Part shown: in pieces, positions 1 to 9,800 of the stretch
How the letters are laid out: every line of letters starts with the position of its first letter
How positions within the stretch are numbered: the first letter of the stretch is position 1
NCBI GenBank assembly: GCA_015060965.1
Contig: SUXN01000006.1
Coordinates: forward strand, 16,247-80,246
DNA: 64,000 bases
Direction: 5' to 3'
Source: Bacteroidales bacterium
GTDB taxonomy: Bacteria > Bacteroidota > Bacteroidia > Bacteroidales > Bacteroidaceae
Made by a program: the position numbers and the translations under genes
Notes under the pieces: model-generated
Database searches by the model: none
What the model was told of the DNA's origin: nothing
Seen by the model: only the letters and a program-made list of their open reading frames with translations

Positions 1-1264
1 AGAGATTTGCTTGAAGGACATGGCCGGCATTGGCCGTCCTGCATTCCTTGGCAGATTGACAAAGAGTATCAAGGACAAGCATCCGGAAATCATAATCCAG
101 TATCACGGACACAGCGGCCCGGGCCTCTCTATGGCATCTATCCTTGAGGTGTGCAAGAACGGTTGCGACATTATTGATACAGCTGTTGAGCCACTCTCTT
201 GGGGAAAGGTTCATCCGGACATCATCAGTGTTCAAGCAATGCTTAAAGATGCAGGCTTTAAAGTGCCTGAAATCAACATGAACGCATACATGAAGGTGCG
301 CAGTTTGACACAGGAATTCATTGACGATTGGATGGGTGTTTTCATGGACAAGAACAACAAGCTGATGAGTTCTCTGTTGCTCACAAGCGGACTCCCCGGC
401 GGTATGATGGGTTCAATGATGTCCGACCTCGCAGGTGTACATAAAGGTATCAACGGAATTCTCCAGAGCAAGGGCAAACCGACCTACACCCTTGATGAAC
501 TTATGGTAGAGCTTTTCAATGAGGTAGCGTACGTGTGGCCACGCGTGGGCTATCCCCCGCTCGTTACCCCATTCAGCCAGTATGTAAAGAACATAGCATT
601 GATGAACCTGCTTTCAAATGCACAGGACGAACCACGATTCAGCCGAATGGACGAGAGCATGTGGGGTATGATCCTTGGCAAGAGCGGCCGTTTGCCCGGC
701 GAAGTAGCTCCTGAGATTGTAGAGCTCGCAAAAGAGAAGGGCTTCGAGTTCACAACAGCCGACCCACAGAGTTTCTATCCCGATGCTCTTGACAAGTACC
801 GTAAAGAGATGGAGGAACTTGGATGGGACAAAGGCCAGGACGATGAAGAACTTTGGGAATTCGCCATGCATGAGCGCCAGTACCGCGACTACAAGAGCGG
901 TGTTGCCAAAGAGCGTTTCCTTGCCGACATTGAGAAGGCGAAGGAGAGCGAGATGGCAAGCAAAGGCGTCAGTGTAGAAGAAATAAAGGCTATCAAGCAT
1001 GCTAAAGCCGACCCGATCGTAGCGCCCGAGAAGGGTCAGATTGTATGGGAAGTTGCTGTAAGCGGCGAGTCAATGCCTCCTGCTATCGGTAGCCATGTGA
1101 ATGCCGACGAGATGTTCTGCACCGTCATCACCCCTTGGGGACAGCTTCAGCCGGTTGCCACAGGTTTAGGTGGCCGTGTAATCGAAGTATGCGCAAAACA
1201 GGGTGCCTTGGTTAACCGTGGCGAGGTGATTGCCTACGTACAGCGCGACGAACTTTTCAATTGA
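1..1264 (+). CDS. oadA: Oxaloacetate decarboxylase / pyruvate carboxylase subunit B-type carboxyltransferase (5' partial)
   Basis: The frame is open from the first bases (an in-frame Glu-Ile-Cys-Leu precedes KDMAG), so the gene starts upstream and only about the last 420 residues are here. It moves carboxyl groups between an oxoacid and biotin. Visible carboxyltransferase motifs are KDMAG, HGHSGPGLSMAS and GLPGGMMGSMMSDL, followed by the long helical PYC_OADA region. The last ~75 residues have the beta pattern of a biotinyl domain, but the biotin-acceptor AMKM motif is missing: the aligned position reads ITPWG. A separate biotin carrier protein is therefore probably used (inference). A strong hairpin terminator follows 22 bp after the stop. 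The family call is firm; the exact substrate (oxaloacetate, pyruvate or a related acid) is not decided by this fragment. Confidence 0.88.
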   Translation, partial: EICLKDMAGIGRPAFLGRLTKSIKDKHPEIIIQYHGHSGPGLSMASILEVCKNGCDIIDTAVEPLSWGKVHPDIISVQAMLKDAGFKVPEINMNAYMKVRSLTQEFIDDWMGVFMDKNNKLMSSLLLTSGLPGGMMGSMMSDLAGVHKGINGILQSKGKPTYTLDELMVELFNEVAYVWPRVGYPPLVTPFSQYVKNIALMNLLSNAQDEPRFSRMDESMWGMILGKSGRLPGEVAPEIVELAKEKGFEFTTADPQSFYPDALDKYRKEMEELGWDKGQDDEELWEFAMHERQYRDYKSGVAKERFLADIEKAKESEMASKGVSVEEIKAIKHAKADPIVAPEKGQIVWEVAVSGESMPPAIGSHVNADEMFCTVITPWGQLQPVATGLGGRVIEVCAKQGALVNRGEVIAYVQRDELFN

Positions 1265-1285
1265 CAAGTTAAACTAAAGCAACAG

Positions 1286-1317
1286 CCCCTCATCAGCAAA
1301 AGATTGCAGATGAGGGG
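1286..1317 (+). terminator. Rho-independent terminator after oadA
   Basis: The arms cccctcatc and gatgagggg form a perfect 9-bp stem, with an inner gcaa/ttgc stem inside the loop, followed by a T/A-rich attattattg tail on the plus strand. Confidence 0.8.
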
Positions 1318-1388
1318 ATTATTATTGTTTTATAAGTGTATATTTTGCAAAAGAGGGAGTTATTATCCGACATTCGTTGATGAAGTAA

Positions 1389-2168
1389 CTACCCGTTCTT
1401 GCGTGCTGTAATGTGGAAGCAAGCCTGTTTGATTTCATACTTGACATAACAACGTCCGGCTTTCTTGAGGTCGCGAAGCACCTCGGCAAGTACCGCAATG
1501 AGGTCAACATCGCGGGCATCCTCGGAGTTCTCGTCTATCTTTACAAAGCGTTTGTAAGAGATATCAAATGTAGTTCCGTAACAATGGACAGAACGCTCAG
1601 ATGCGTTGACATTGCGTTTTGACAGGCTCTTCACATCGGCATCTGTCCTTAGCACAGATGTCACCACCACCCGATAGGCCGGCAAATGCTTGTTGCGCAA
1701 CGAATCCTGGAAGTTGACACCTATTTCATATAACAGGTCGGCAGCATCCTTCACCAGATAAGGCGAGGAGTGCGTCAAACGGTCAACAATATAAGGCTCC
1801 GGTCCCCAAAAACCCATATTTCCGCAGATAAGATGCAACGGACGCGATGCGTCTGGAATTCCCTCGCGTTTCGCAAGCGGTTTTATTCCAATCAGTTTTG
1901 CTGCAGCAAGATGCGTATCGTTCATGTCATTGAACTCACGCTTGCGGTTCAAGTATACAATCTTGTTAGGCTTACCGGTAAAAGCCTTTTCATTGTCCTT
2001 GTCCTTGTCCTTTTCCTTGATCTCGGGCAACTGTTCCTCGACAACCTCAGCAACCCCCTCAACGACCTCATCGCGGCTGTCTTCACAACCACGACCTACG
2101 CATGTCCCAAGCACAAAACAGAGCAGCATTGCCGCTCCTATAAGTATTTTGACTCTTAAATTTTCCAT
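1389..2168 (-). CDS. DUF5715-type, M15 peptidase-like membrane-anchored protein
   Basis: 259 aa. An N-terminal hydrophobic segment (residues ~7-25, ending in Cys-Val-Gly-Arg) is a signal anchor or possible lipoprotein signal. A charged Glu/Lys/Asp linker (~30-62) follows. The C-terminal half holds SVHCYGTTFD, which fits the SxHxxGxxxD zinc-binding signature of VanY/M15 D-Ala-D-Ala carboxypeptidases. A second His near the end (CFHITA) could complete the metal site. A periplasmic cell-wall role is inferred. I place it in the Bacteroidetes family DUF5715 from memory. It lies 62 bp downstream of the Wzy-like gene but has its own possible -7 box (TATCTTCG at 2176-2183), so it may be transcribed alone. 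Confidence 0.7.
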   Translation of the reverse strand: MENLRVKILIGAAMLLCFVLGTCVGRGCEDSRDEVVEGVAEVVEEQLPEIKEKDKDKDNEKAFTGKPNKIVYLNRKREFNDMNDTHLAAAKLIGIKPLAKREGIPDASRPLHLICGNMGFWGPEPYIVDRLTHSSPYLVKDAADLLYEIGVNFQDSLRNKHLPAYRVVVTSVLRTDADVKSLSKRNVNASERSVHCYGTTFDISYKRFVKIDENSEDARDVDLIAVLAEVLRDLKKAGRCYVKYEIKQACFHITARKNG

Positions 2169-2175
2169 AGTGACG

Positions 2176-2183
2176 CGAAGATA
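2176..2183 (-). promoter_or_regulatory. Possible -7 box (TATCTTCG) for the M15-like gene
   Basis: On the minus strand TATCTTCG is one base off the Bacteroidetes TAnnTTTG box and lies 7 bp before the start codon. The same variant precedes the tRNA-Gly gene in this window. The spacing to the ATG is very short, so this is weak. Confidence 0.3.
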
Positions 2184-2230
2184 CGAAAACTTATTTTAGA
2201 AAACTTCTCAATCATAGTTTTTTAGCATTT

Positions 2231-3784
2231 TCATTTGAGACATTGTTTTGCTTCGTTAATTATTAATTGAACTTTTTTTGACTTTTTGAATTTGTTATCT
2301 TTTCTTAATATTTCCTTTGCGATTACTTTGGCATTGTCTGTATTACAATTGTCTTTATATAATTTCATCTGATAATACAACGGAAGGTACCTATTCGGAA
2401 TCATCTGATATGCACGATTGTAACAAGCTATAGCAGAATCAAGTAACCCAATCTGTTGATAATCATCACCCATCAAAAGCATCATATTATAATCTGAAAG
2501 GTATTTTGAGCAATCTTTAAATACCTCAAGACTTCTTTTATATTCACCATATAGGTGTAGCATTGCTCCGTAATTATAAAGGAAAGAAGCATCATTGGAG
2601 AGATCTTTATATAGTTCCTCGTAATCCTTTTGTGTTTGATTATTAAACTCAACATTTGCACGTTCTTGCAAACTTATACGTTTGAAATCATAGAATGCAG
2701 TATATACCAAGCCATATAAACATACACCGCAGATTACAATCAAAGAAATCATTATTTTTGTAGAGCGATGGTAAGTCAGATTCTTATATATTGATAGAAA
2801 GATAAATAATAACATGAGCCAAACGAACGGTACTTTAAGTGGATATGAAAACATACACCAAATAAAAAAAAGTGTGATAAATCCCAAGACAAGCCCCTTA
2901 TTGTCTTTGACATTCTTTGATACGTACACTATTGCCCAGATTACAATACCACAAAACAACAATGCTGTTGGCACTCCAAACAAGATAGAGAGATGAAGTA
3001 TTTCATTGAAGGGATTCGAAGTTTGATCTGCCAGCATTACAAATGGAGAATTTGGATGACTATTCAAAAAGCTTGCTTGAAAATCCATATAATGCGATGA
3101 CATACCATTTGCTCCCCATCCGAACAATGGTCTTTCTTTTATCATATCCAGAGAAACAATCCATATTAAAATCCGACCATTTGCAGAATCACGTTTATAT
3201 AAATAGAGAAATAAAAAAGCGATTACTATCACTACAATTGATAAACATACATTTTTTTTCTTTCCAAAAAAAGCTTTAAATTGAACCAGTTCAATTGACA
3301 AGATTAAGAATGCTCCCACGCAAGATGAGATGATTGCTGTACGTGAATTTGACAGCAAAATAAAGACTGCAAACAATACAGTCAAATACCCCCAGATTTT
3401 TCTCTCTTTTTCTGTGGTCTTAATTAAGTAATACACACATACAAGATCACAACAAGACATAAACATTCCGAAGACTGCGGGGTTATTCAAACTGCCTGAG
3501 AAAAAAGCGTATTGAAAGTTATCTGGTACTACGCCAAATAATTGAAAAATGGAATATATGATTTCTATAACGCCAATAAGGCATACTGTATTTAAAATCT
3601 TTTTCTGCGGAAAGATATTCTTGTCATTATAGCACGAACACACAAAATACACAGTCAATACTAAAAACAAGCATATACTTGTCCAATATATCTGGATAGT
3701 GTCGGCTCTTTCAAAGTGTTTCTCTGAAATGCAAAAGATGCAGCCACCTAAGATAATTAGTGTTGGAATGTGAAAAAAATTCAT
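2231..3784 (-). CDS. O-antigen ligase / Wzy-like polymerase with C-terminal TPR repeats
   Basis: 517 aa. About ten hydrophobic segments fill residues 1-345, with a large periplasmic loop around FGWGANGMSSHYMDFQ that matches the Wzy_C/O-antigen ligase pattern (Arg-rich RTAIIS and the NGRILIW segment before it). The last ~150 residues are soluble TPR-like helices (LYNYGAMLHLYGEYKRSLEVF; IACYNRAYQMIPN). This membrane-plus-TPR architecture is common for Bacteroidetes ligases and glycosylation-linked Wzy homologues. Its ATG overlaps the stop of the upstream BspA-like gene by 4 bp (ATGA), implying translational coupling. The gene is AT-rich compared with the neighbouring housekeeping genes. No sugar-transferase genes flank it, so its substrate is unknown. 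Confidence 0.75.
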   Translation of the reverse strand: MNFFHIPTLIILGGCIFCISEKHFERADTIQIYWTSICLFLVLTVYFVCSCYNDKNIFPQKKILNTVCLIGVIEIIYSIFQLFGVVPDNFQYAFFSGSLNNPAVFGMFMSCCDLVCVYYLIKTTEKERKIWGYLTVLFAVFILLSNSRTAIISSCVGAFLILSIELVQFKAFFGKKKNVCLSIVVIVIAFLFLYLYKRDSANGRILIWIVSLDMIKERPLFGWGANGMSSHYMDFQASFLNSHPNSPFVMLADQTSNPFNEILHLSILFGVPTALLFCGIVIWAIVYVSKNVKDNKGLVLGFITLFFIWCMFSYPLKVPFVWLMLLFIFLSIYKNLTYHRSTKIMISLIVICGVCLYGLVYTAFYDFKRISLQERANVEFNNQTQKDYEELYKDLSNDASFLYNYGAMLHLYGEYKRSLEVFKDCSKYLSDYNMMLLMGDDYQQIGLLDSAIACYNRAYQMIPNRYLPLYYQMKLYKDNCNTDNAKVIAKEILRKDNKFKKSKKVQLIINEAKQCLK

Positions 3785-5487
3785 TTCCCAAACTTTTTAT
3801 TAAATGGAAATGCATATTTATGAATCTCGGTGTCCTTACTCTTCAATGCCACATAAGTAAGGTTTATGCAATCATAAAATGCACGCTCTTCAATTATTTT
3901 AAGGGAGGCAGGAAGAATGATAGACTGCAATGTCTTACATTCTGAAAACGCACCTTCTTTTATTGAAATGATTCCTTCAGGGAGAATCACCAAAGATGGA
4001 GTATTCATATATGCGTAGGCACCCACAACCTTTACCTCAGGAAGGATTTTGGTGGTGGTGCAACCGAGGACCAACTCATTTGTCGCCATCTCTACTACAG
4101 AGTTCGAATCTGCCGACTTGTAAGTTTTGTTGCTTTCTTCCACCGTAATTGATATACAGTACTCACAACCCTTGAAGGCTGCTGGTTCAATATTATCAAC
4201 GGAAGAAGGTATGTGAACCGAAGTTATTCCACTCTTATAAAATGCCCGTGAACAGATACTCTTGATACCATCGACAATAACCGTCCCTTTGCAACCTGCC
4301 ACCAATTTATTTTGTTTTGTATCAATCACGGCATTGCAATTATTTCGGCTGTCGAATGTCGCGTTAGCAGAATCGACAGTTATCTTCTGGAGTGAGATAC
4401 ATCCACAGAAGATATCACTCCCCATATTGTATACACCCTTTGGAATGGTGATGCTTTCCAAAGATGTGCAATAGCCAAAGTTTGATCCACCAATGAAGGA
4501 TTCCAGCGTTGTAGGAAGTACAACTTCCTTCAGGCTTGAACAATGTTCAAATGCACCATCTTCAATACAAGATACCCCTTCCGGGACAACAATTCTCTGA
4601 AGGTTGCGGCTATTTTTGAATGCGAATTCACCTATTATCTCGATATCCTGAGGAATGATAGTTGTACTGCAACCAAGTATCAGTTTGCTGTCGGAGGTAT
4701 AGATGATTGCGTTACAACCATTTCTAGAGTCATAGTCCGTATTGTTTTTGTCAACAACAATAGAAATGACTTCTGGGCAATTGTAGAAAGCGTGTTCCTC
4801 AATTGATTCTACAGATGCAGGAATGACAATTTTCTTTAGGTTAAGACAACTGCTAAATGCAAAGAATTTGATTTTTTCCACTCCATCAGGAATTACAAGT
4901 TCCTCCGCCATACAGCCCATAAATGCATACTTGTCGATACATCTTATGGAAGAAGGAATCTTTGTAGCACCACATCCCACAATTAGGGAGTTATCCTGCG
5001 TCATAATTATCGCGTTACTTCCCTCACGGCTATCAAATATTGGATTTGTCTTATCCACAACAATCGTTGTCAGAGAGGTACAATATTGGAACGGAGCAGC
5101 CCCAATGACCCTTACACTAGATGGAATGCTTACCGACTCAAGATTAGCACAAGCCTGAAATGCATAATCTGAAATTACCTCAATCCCTTCACCAATCTTT
5201 AGATGTTTTATTGCGCAACATGCAGTAAATGCATATTTCTCAATTTCCTTCACACGATAACTACTTCCTTCGTATCGCACAACTGCCGGAATTTCAAGAA
5301 CAGAATCCTTGAAATCATAAGAACTGTACAGACTGTCATACTGTACCGAGACATTGACATAGCCATTATCTATGACCTTGTATCTGATACCCGATTCAAT
5401 GAAAAAAGTATCAGCCATTATGCAATCAGCACAGCAAAACAATGCAATGAATATAATAACTATTCTGCTTATAACAATACGAATCAT
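3781..5487 (-). CDS. BspA-like leucine-rich-repeat secreted protein
   Basis: 568 aa. It begins with a signal peptide (IVISRIVIIFIALFCCADCIMA). The rest consists of LRR_5 repeats of the BspA type, with recurring units such as IEKYAFTACCAIKHLKIGEG and VEVISDYAFQACANLESVSIP. Between them is a recurring ~35-residue insert of the form VDKxNxxFDSRxxxNAIIxTxxxxLxxGC, seen four or five times. Such proteins are exported surface or periplasmic binding proteins in Bacteroidales. No C-terminal sorting domain is evident, and the protein ends shortly after the last repeat. It is the first gene of a coupled pair with the Wzy-like gene. The 222 bp upstream to the next gene show no feature I can name. Confidence 0.8.
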   Translation of the reverse strand: MIRIVISRIVIIFIALFCCADCIMADTFFIESGIRYKVIDNGYVNVSVQYDSLYSSYDFKDSVLEIPAVVRYEGSSYRVKEIEKYAFTACCAIKHLKIGEGIEVISDYAFQACANLESVSIPSSVRVIGAAPFQYCTSLTTIVVDKTNPIFDSREGSNAIIMTQDNSLIVGCGATKIPSSIRCIDKYAFMGCMAEELVIPDGVEKIKFFAFSSCLNLKKIVIPASVESIEEHAFYNCPEVISIVVDKNNTDYDSRNGCNAIIYTSDSKLILGCSTTIIPQDIEIIGEFAFKNSRNLQRIVVPEGVSCIEDGAFEHCSSLKEVVLPTTLESFIGGSNFGYCTSLESITIPKGVYNMGSDIFCGCISLQKITVDSANATFDSRNNCNAVIDTKQNKLVAGCKGTVIVDGIKSICSRAFYKSGITSVHIPSSVDNIEPAAFKGCEYCISITVEESNKTYKSADSNSVVEMATNELVLGCTTTKILPEVKVVGAYAYMNTPSLVILPEGIISIKEGAFSECKTLQSIILPASLKIIEERAFYDCINLTYVALKSKDTEIHKYAFPFNKKFGK

Positions 5488-5709
5488 ATTAATCTATAAA
5501 AGTTTGTGTTATTTTGATCGTTTAGTCCACTAATAAAGCATATGTTACCTTCTGTTTGAGAAGAGTCAGTAAGACACTACTTTTTACATTGTAGCTTCCA
5601 TACACGATTCATAACCAATTGTTGGCAAAGTGTTTCTTTAGATTGAGCAAAACCTACAAGTAAGATGCAGTCTTTCATCAGAATATTTCTTGCACTTCAT
5701 AATTATGAT

Positions 5710-6434
5710 TTAATGTAAGTATACTCCTGTGATTTCCCAAGATCCCCCATCGCTACCGTCCTTTTTGTTGACCTTCTTCGATCCAGAAACAGGAATAGAG
5801 TGAACACCATATTGATTCTTGTCGGGATTAAATATATCAAAACCTGAGAATTCTACACGATCGAATTTCACAGAAGTTGTTGCTGCAGAGTGACATTCCC
5901 CCGTTCTTGTATTTTTCAAAGTGATTCCGCATACTTTTTCACGGTTGTTCCTATCTTCGAAAAAAGCAGATTTCTCGCTTGATGTCAAAGTTTCGAGAGT
6001 GTATGGTCCTGTTGGGTTTCCGTTATTTGCAACTTTCAGAATTTCTGACGGCAAGATACCCGTTGATTCATCATATTTGTCTCCAAAGCTTTCCAGAAGC
6101 TCATCAGCATATTGTTGAGCTGTTTTAGGACACTCAGAAGGGTGTACTTCAAAATAATATCTGGGTTTCTCGCTTATCCAAATATTGACCAACATAGTAA
6201 TACCACAGCCAGCTGACACCTTATTATAATTAGTATTCACTTCATAATATTGCCTTTTCAGCGATTCGGAATCTCCTATAAAACCATCTTCGACTACACT
6301 CCTTGTTGTAGGCGTATTGTAGTTGATGTCCAAAATGGTGTCATACTCTTCAAACTCGTAATCTTTACTACAGCCAACAACCGTAATTGCAATTGTCAGA
6401 ATGCTAGCGATGGAAAAAGTATTCTTTTATTCAT
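5710..6434 (-). pseudogene. Lipoprotein of unknown function, interrupted by a single frameshift near its start
   Basis: The open frame from ~6420 down to 5710 encodes a lipoprotein-like product. Read from the minus strand, it runs through ILTIAITVVGCSKDYEFEEYD, a good lipobox (VVGC), and then the ~207-residue body that starts around DINYNTPTTRS. There is no start codon in that frame upstream of the lipobox. An ATG at 6434-6432 is followed by Asn-Lys-Arg-Ile in the other frame, and adding one base in the A5 run at 6414-6418 joins them into MNKRILFSIASILTIAITVVGCS. The gene therefore carries a -1 frameshift, either a real lesion or a homopolymer sequencing error. The body has the segment SAGCGITMLVNIW and no family I recognise. 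A -7-like box sits 20 bp before the ATG, supporting this start. Confidence 0.7.
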
Positions 6435-6453
6435 AATATTTCAATCCGCAACA

Positions 6454-6461
6454 CAAAAATA
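6454..6461 (-). promoter_or_regulatory. -7 box TATTTTTG for the frameshifted lipoprotein gene
   Basis: It matches TAnnTTTG on the minus strand, 20 bp upstream of the ATG at 6434. The remaining ~340 bp up to 6800 hold no gene; the stretch is AT-rich. Confidence 0.4.
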
Positions 6462-6799
6462 AGATCTTAATGATAATGAGTTGTACGTTTTGCCATATGA
6501 GAAATTCCGTCCAACTTTGTGTCACGGTTAGAAATCAAATGAAATCCCCCAAAAGCGATGTAAGATAGCAAATAATTGGCAGATAATCTTTGTCAAACCG
6601 AAAAAATTGGAGAATCTCATATCAAAACCGCCAAACGCCCAATAATTACCCTTTTTTCATCAACAGGGAGTTCACACGTACAATGGTAAATAATCTTTAC
6701 ATCAACCCTATAAGAATCAAAAATTAGTCACGAATCCATATTCACGCCCGATATTTCACAATTTTTCAAAACCATATATACCTATGTAAAAAAAATAAC

Positions 6800-6807
6800 T
6801 ATATTTG
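6800..6807 (+). promoter_or_regulatory. -7 box TATATTTG for the hexosaminidase gene
   Basis: It is a perfect TAnnTTTG match 86 bp before the chosen ATG. No clear TTTG element is seen 19-21 bp further upstream. Confidence 0.5.
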
Positions 6808-6892
6808 TTGTGAACAATGAATATAGCCCGCACTTATGCGTATAAAATCACCAAAAAAAGAAAAAACATTAATAATCATAACAAATCATTTT

Positions 6893-9800
6893 ATGAAAAG
6901 ATTCTTTTTTCTACTGACGTGTCTGATTTTAGGGACAGTCTACGCTTTTTCGCAAAGCTTCCCCACCATCAGTACCGATGATGAGACCAAATGGTACCTC
7001 ATCCAGTTCTTGAACGGCGGCAACGCTCTCACTGCCGAGACTGCCGGGGCAGACATCACCACAGCCACTGCGACAGGCAGCGACGCACAGATGTGGAAGA
7101 TTACCGGTGACGCCACAAACGGCTACACGTTCACCAACAAGAAGGGAAACATCCTTTATGTAAATTCAGCAGCCAAGAACCAGATGGTTAAATCTGCGAC
7201 AAGTGCCACCGGCGTAAGCAAGTTCTTCATCAATGCTACTACCAACGGCACATACAGTAGCGGTTATGAGATTCAGCCTGCTGGCAATACCTCAATATCC
7301 ATGAACCTGTGGGGCGGTCCGAGCGAGAACCGCGGTGTAGGCCTATGGGACAAGGCGGACCAGAACAATCCGGTGCAGTTCGTGGAATACAGCGTATTCG
7401 AGAACCTTGGAAACATATCAATTATCCCCTACCCCGCAGAACTGACCGTTTCGGAGGGTAAGCTTGCACTATCTTCATTGGCCGCAATCACATACCCGAA
7501 TGAAGATGTCCTGAACTATGTATCGCAGTTTGCCGGAATGCTTGAGAAGACATCAGGAAAGAGACTCCCCTTATTGGAGAGTGCCTCCGAGACTGCTGAA
7601 GGAAAGATTTGGCTTGCTGTTGACGAGACACTGCCTGCCGAGGGATACACACTCAATGTAAATGAGAACGGCGTGGAGATAAAGGCTTCTACCAAGGCCG
7701 GTTTCTTCTACGCTATACAGACACTCAAGCAGTTGCTTCCACGTGACCTTTTCGGCGAGGAACTCAACAGAAATGCAAAATGGGAACTCCCGCTCGTTTC
7801 CATCACCGACCAGCCACAGTTCGGGCATCGCGGCTTTATGATGGACGTAGCCCGCCACTTCTTCGACAAGGAGGAAGTAAAGAAGGTATTGGACATCATG
7901 GCACTCTACAAACTGAACCGTCTGCACTGGCATCTTACCGACGACCAGGGCTGGCGCATAGAGATTCCTGAATACCCCAAACTGACATCTGTCGGTGCAA
8001 TACGTTCAGGCTCATTCACAAGCCCGGGCGACGGCAGCAAGTTCTTTGACGACACGGAATACGGACGCGGAATGTATTTCACACAGGATGATTTACGCGA
8101 GATTGTGGCGTACGCAGCAGAGCGCAATATCGACATCATGCCCGAGATAGACCTTCCCGGCCACATGGTAGCGGCCGTGACCGCATATCCGGAGTTCAGC
8201 TGCGACTCCACAAAGGAGTACTCGGTGCGCCTTGACGGAGGTATCTCGGAGGATGTGCTGAATATCGGCGATGACAGGGTAATAGAATTCCTCAAGTGTG
8301 TCCTCGACAACGTGGCAGAGATATTCCCCTATCCTTATATACATATAGGCGGTGACGAGTGTCCCACGACACAGTGGGCGACAAACGAGCTTTGCCTCAA
8401 GAGAGTACAGGAAGAGGGCCTTACCGGTGTGAACCAGTTGCAATCGTGGTTGGTAGAGGAGCTCGGAACATACCTAAAGGAGAAGCACGGCAAGGACATC
8501 GTTGTATGGGACGAGCTGCTCTCACATTGGACAAGCGACAACAAAGTTAAGCCTGTCATCATGGCATGGAACAGCCTCGGAAAGACAGCCGAAGCCGCCA
8601 ACAAGGGTTTCAAGAGCATTGCTACCCCATACTCACACGTATACATCGACTTTATGCAGGTTGGCCCTGACAAGACAACCGTTGACGAGCCGTATTACGG
8701 CGGTTGGAGCGATACCAACACCAACACCCTCGAAGAGGTATATGCACTCAACCCCGCAGGCTCACTCGCTGGCCGCGAGGAGTATTGCCTCGGTACACAG
8801 GTGAACCTCTGGGCCGAGACACTCAACGACAATACCGAGCTCGAATATCAGCTGCTGCCACGTATGCTGGCACTCTCCGAGACCGGTTGGTTGCCTGCAA
8901 GCAAGAAGAACTGGAGCGGTTTCTACCAGCGTCTGCAGAGTCACGACGAGATTCTTGACCTTCTTGGATACACTTACGCAAAGCATTATATCGAGCCTAA
9001 GGAATACACTGCAGCCGAGACAGCCATAATGGAGGCCGAGGAGATTATTGCAGGCAGTATCCGTGGCGGCGTGGGCTACCCGTCGGCAGAGGTTTACGAC
9101 GCTCTTGAGGCAGCACTAAACAGCGTCGAGGGCGACGACGTGACAGCACTGACAGCAGCAATCGACGCATACAAGAACGCAGAAATCCTGTTGCCCGAGG
9201 ATGGCAAGACCTATCAGATTATATCAGCATCCACATACTACAAGCGTCAGTATGCCGGTTCAACAATGTACGTCAAGGACAACGGTGTACGCTTCCACTA
9301 CACCCCACAGGTAGAGCCCGAAGAGCTGTGGAAGTTCGAGGTTGTCGACGGCGGTTACATAATGACAAACACATTCAGCGGGAAGCAGCTGACAATGGGC
9401 TCGCTGAACGCGGCAGTGAAGATGGGTGACGAGGGTACCCCGGTGAGGATTGACAAGGCAACAATTGCAACCCGTGACTTCACATACGTCCCCGGCGCCG
9501 TGACAATATCTGCCGTAAGCGGCTACAACGCTGCAGTCACTGGCAACGTAAAACGTCTGAGCGCCGAGCCATCAGGCGACGTTTATGCCAAGGATGTCGC
9601 TGCACTATGCTACAACGGAACATGGAAACTCGTTGAGGTCAAGGACTTCACCAAACAGTTCCTGGGACTTGTCAGCAAATGCGAGAAGATATACTTCTAC
9701 ACAGCAAAGCCGGGCAAGGTGGGCCATTATACACAGGAGGCGCTTGATTTCCTCATGGGCAACATCATAGAGCCAGCAAACATGCTGCTTTCAATGATGG

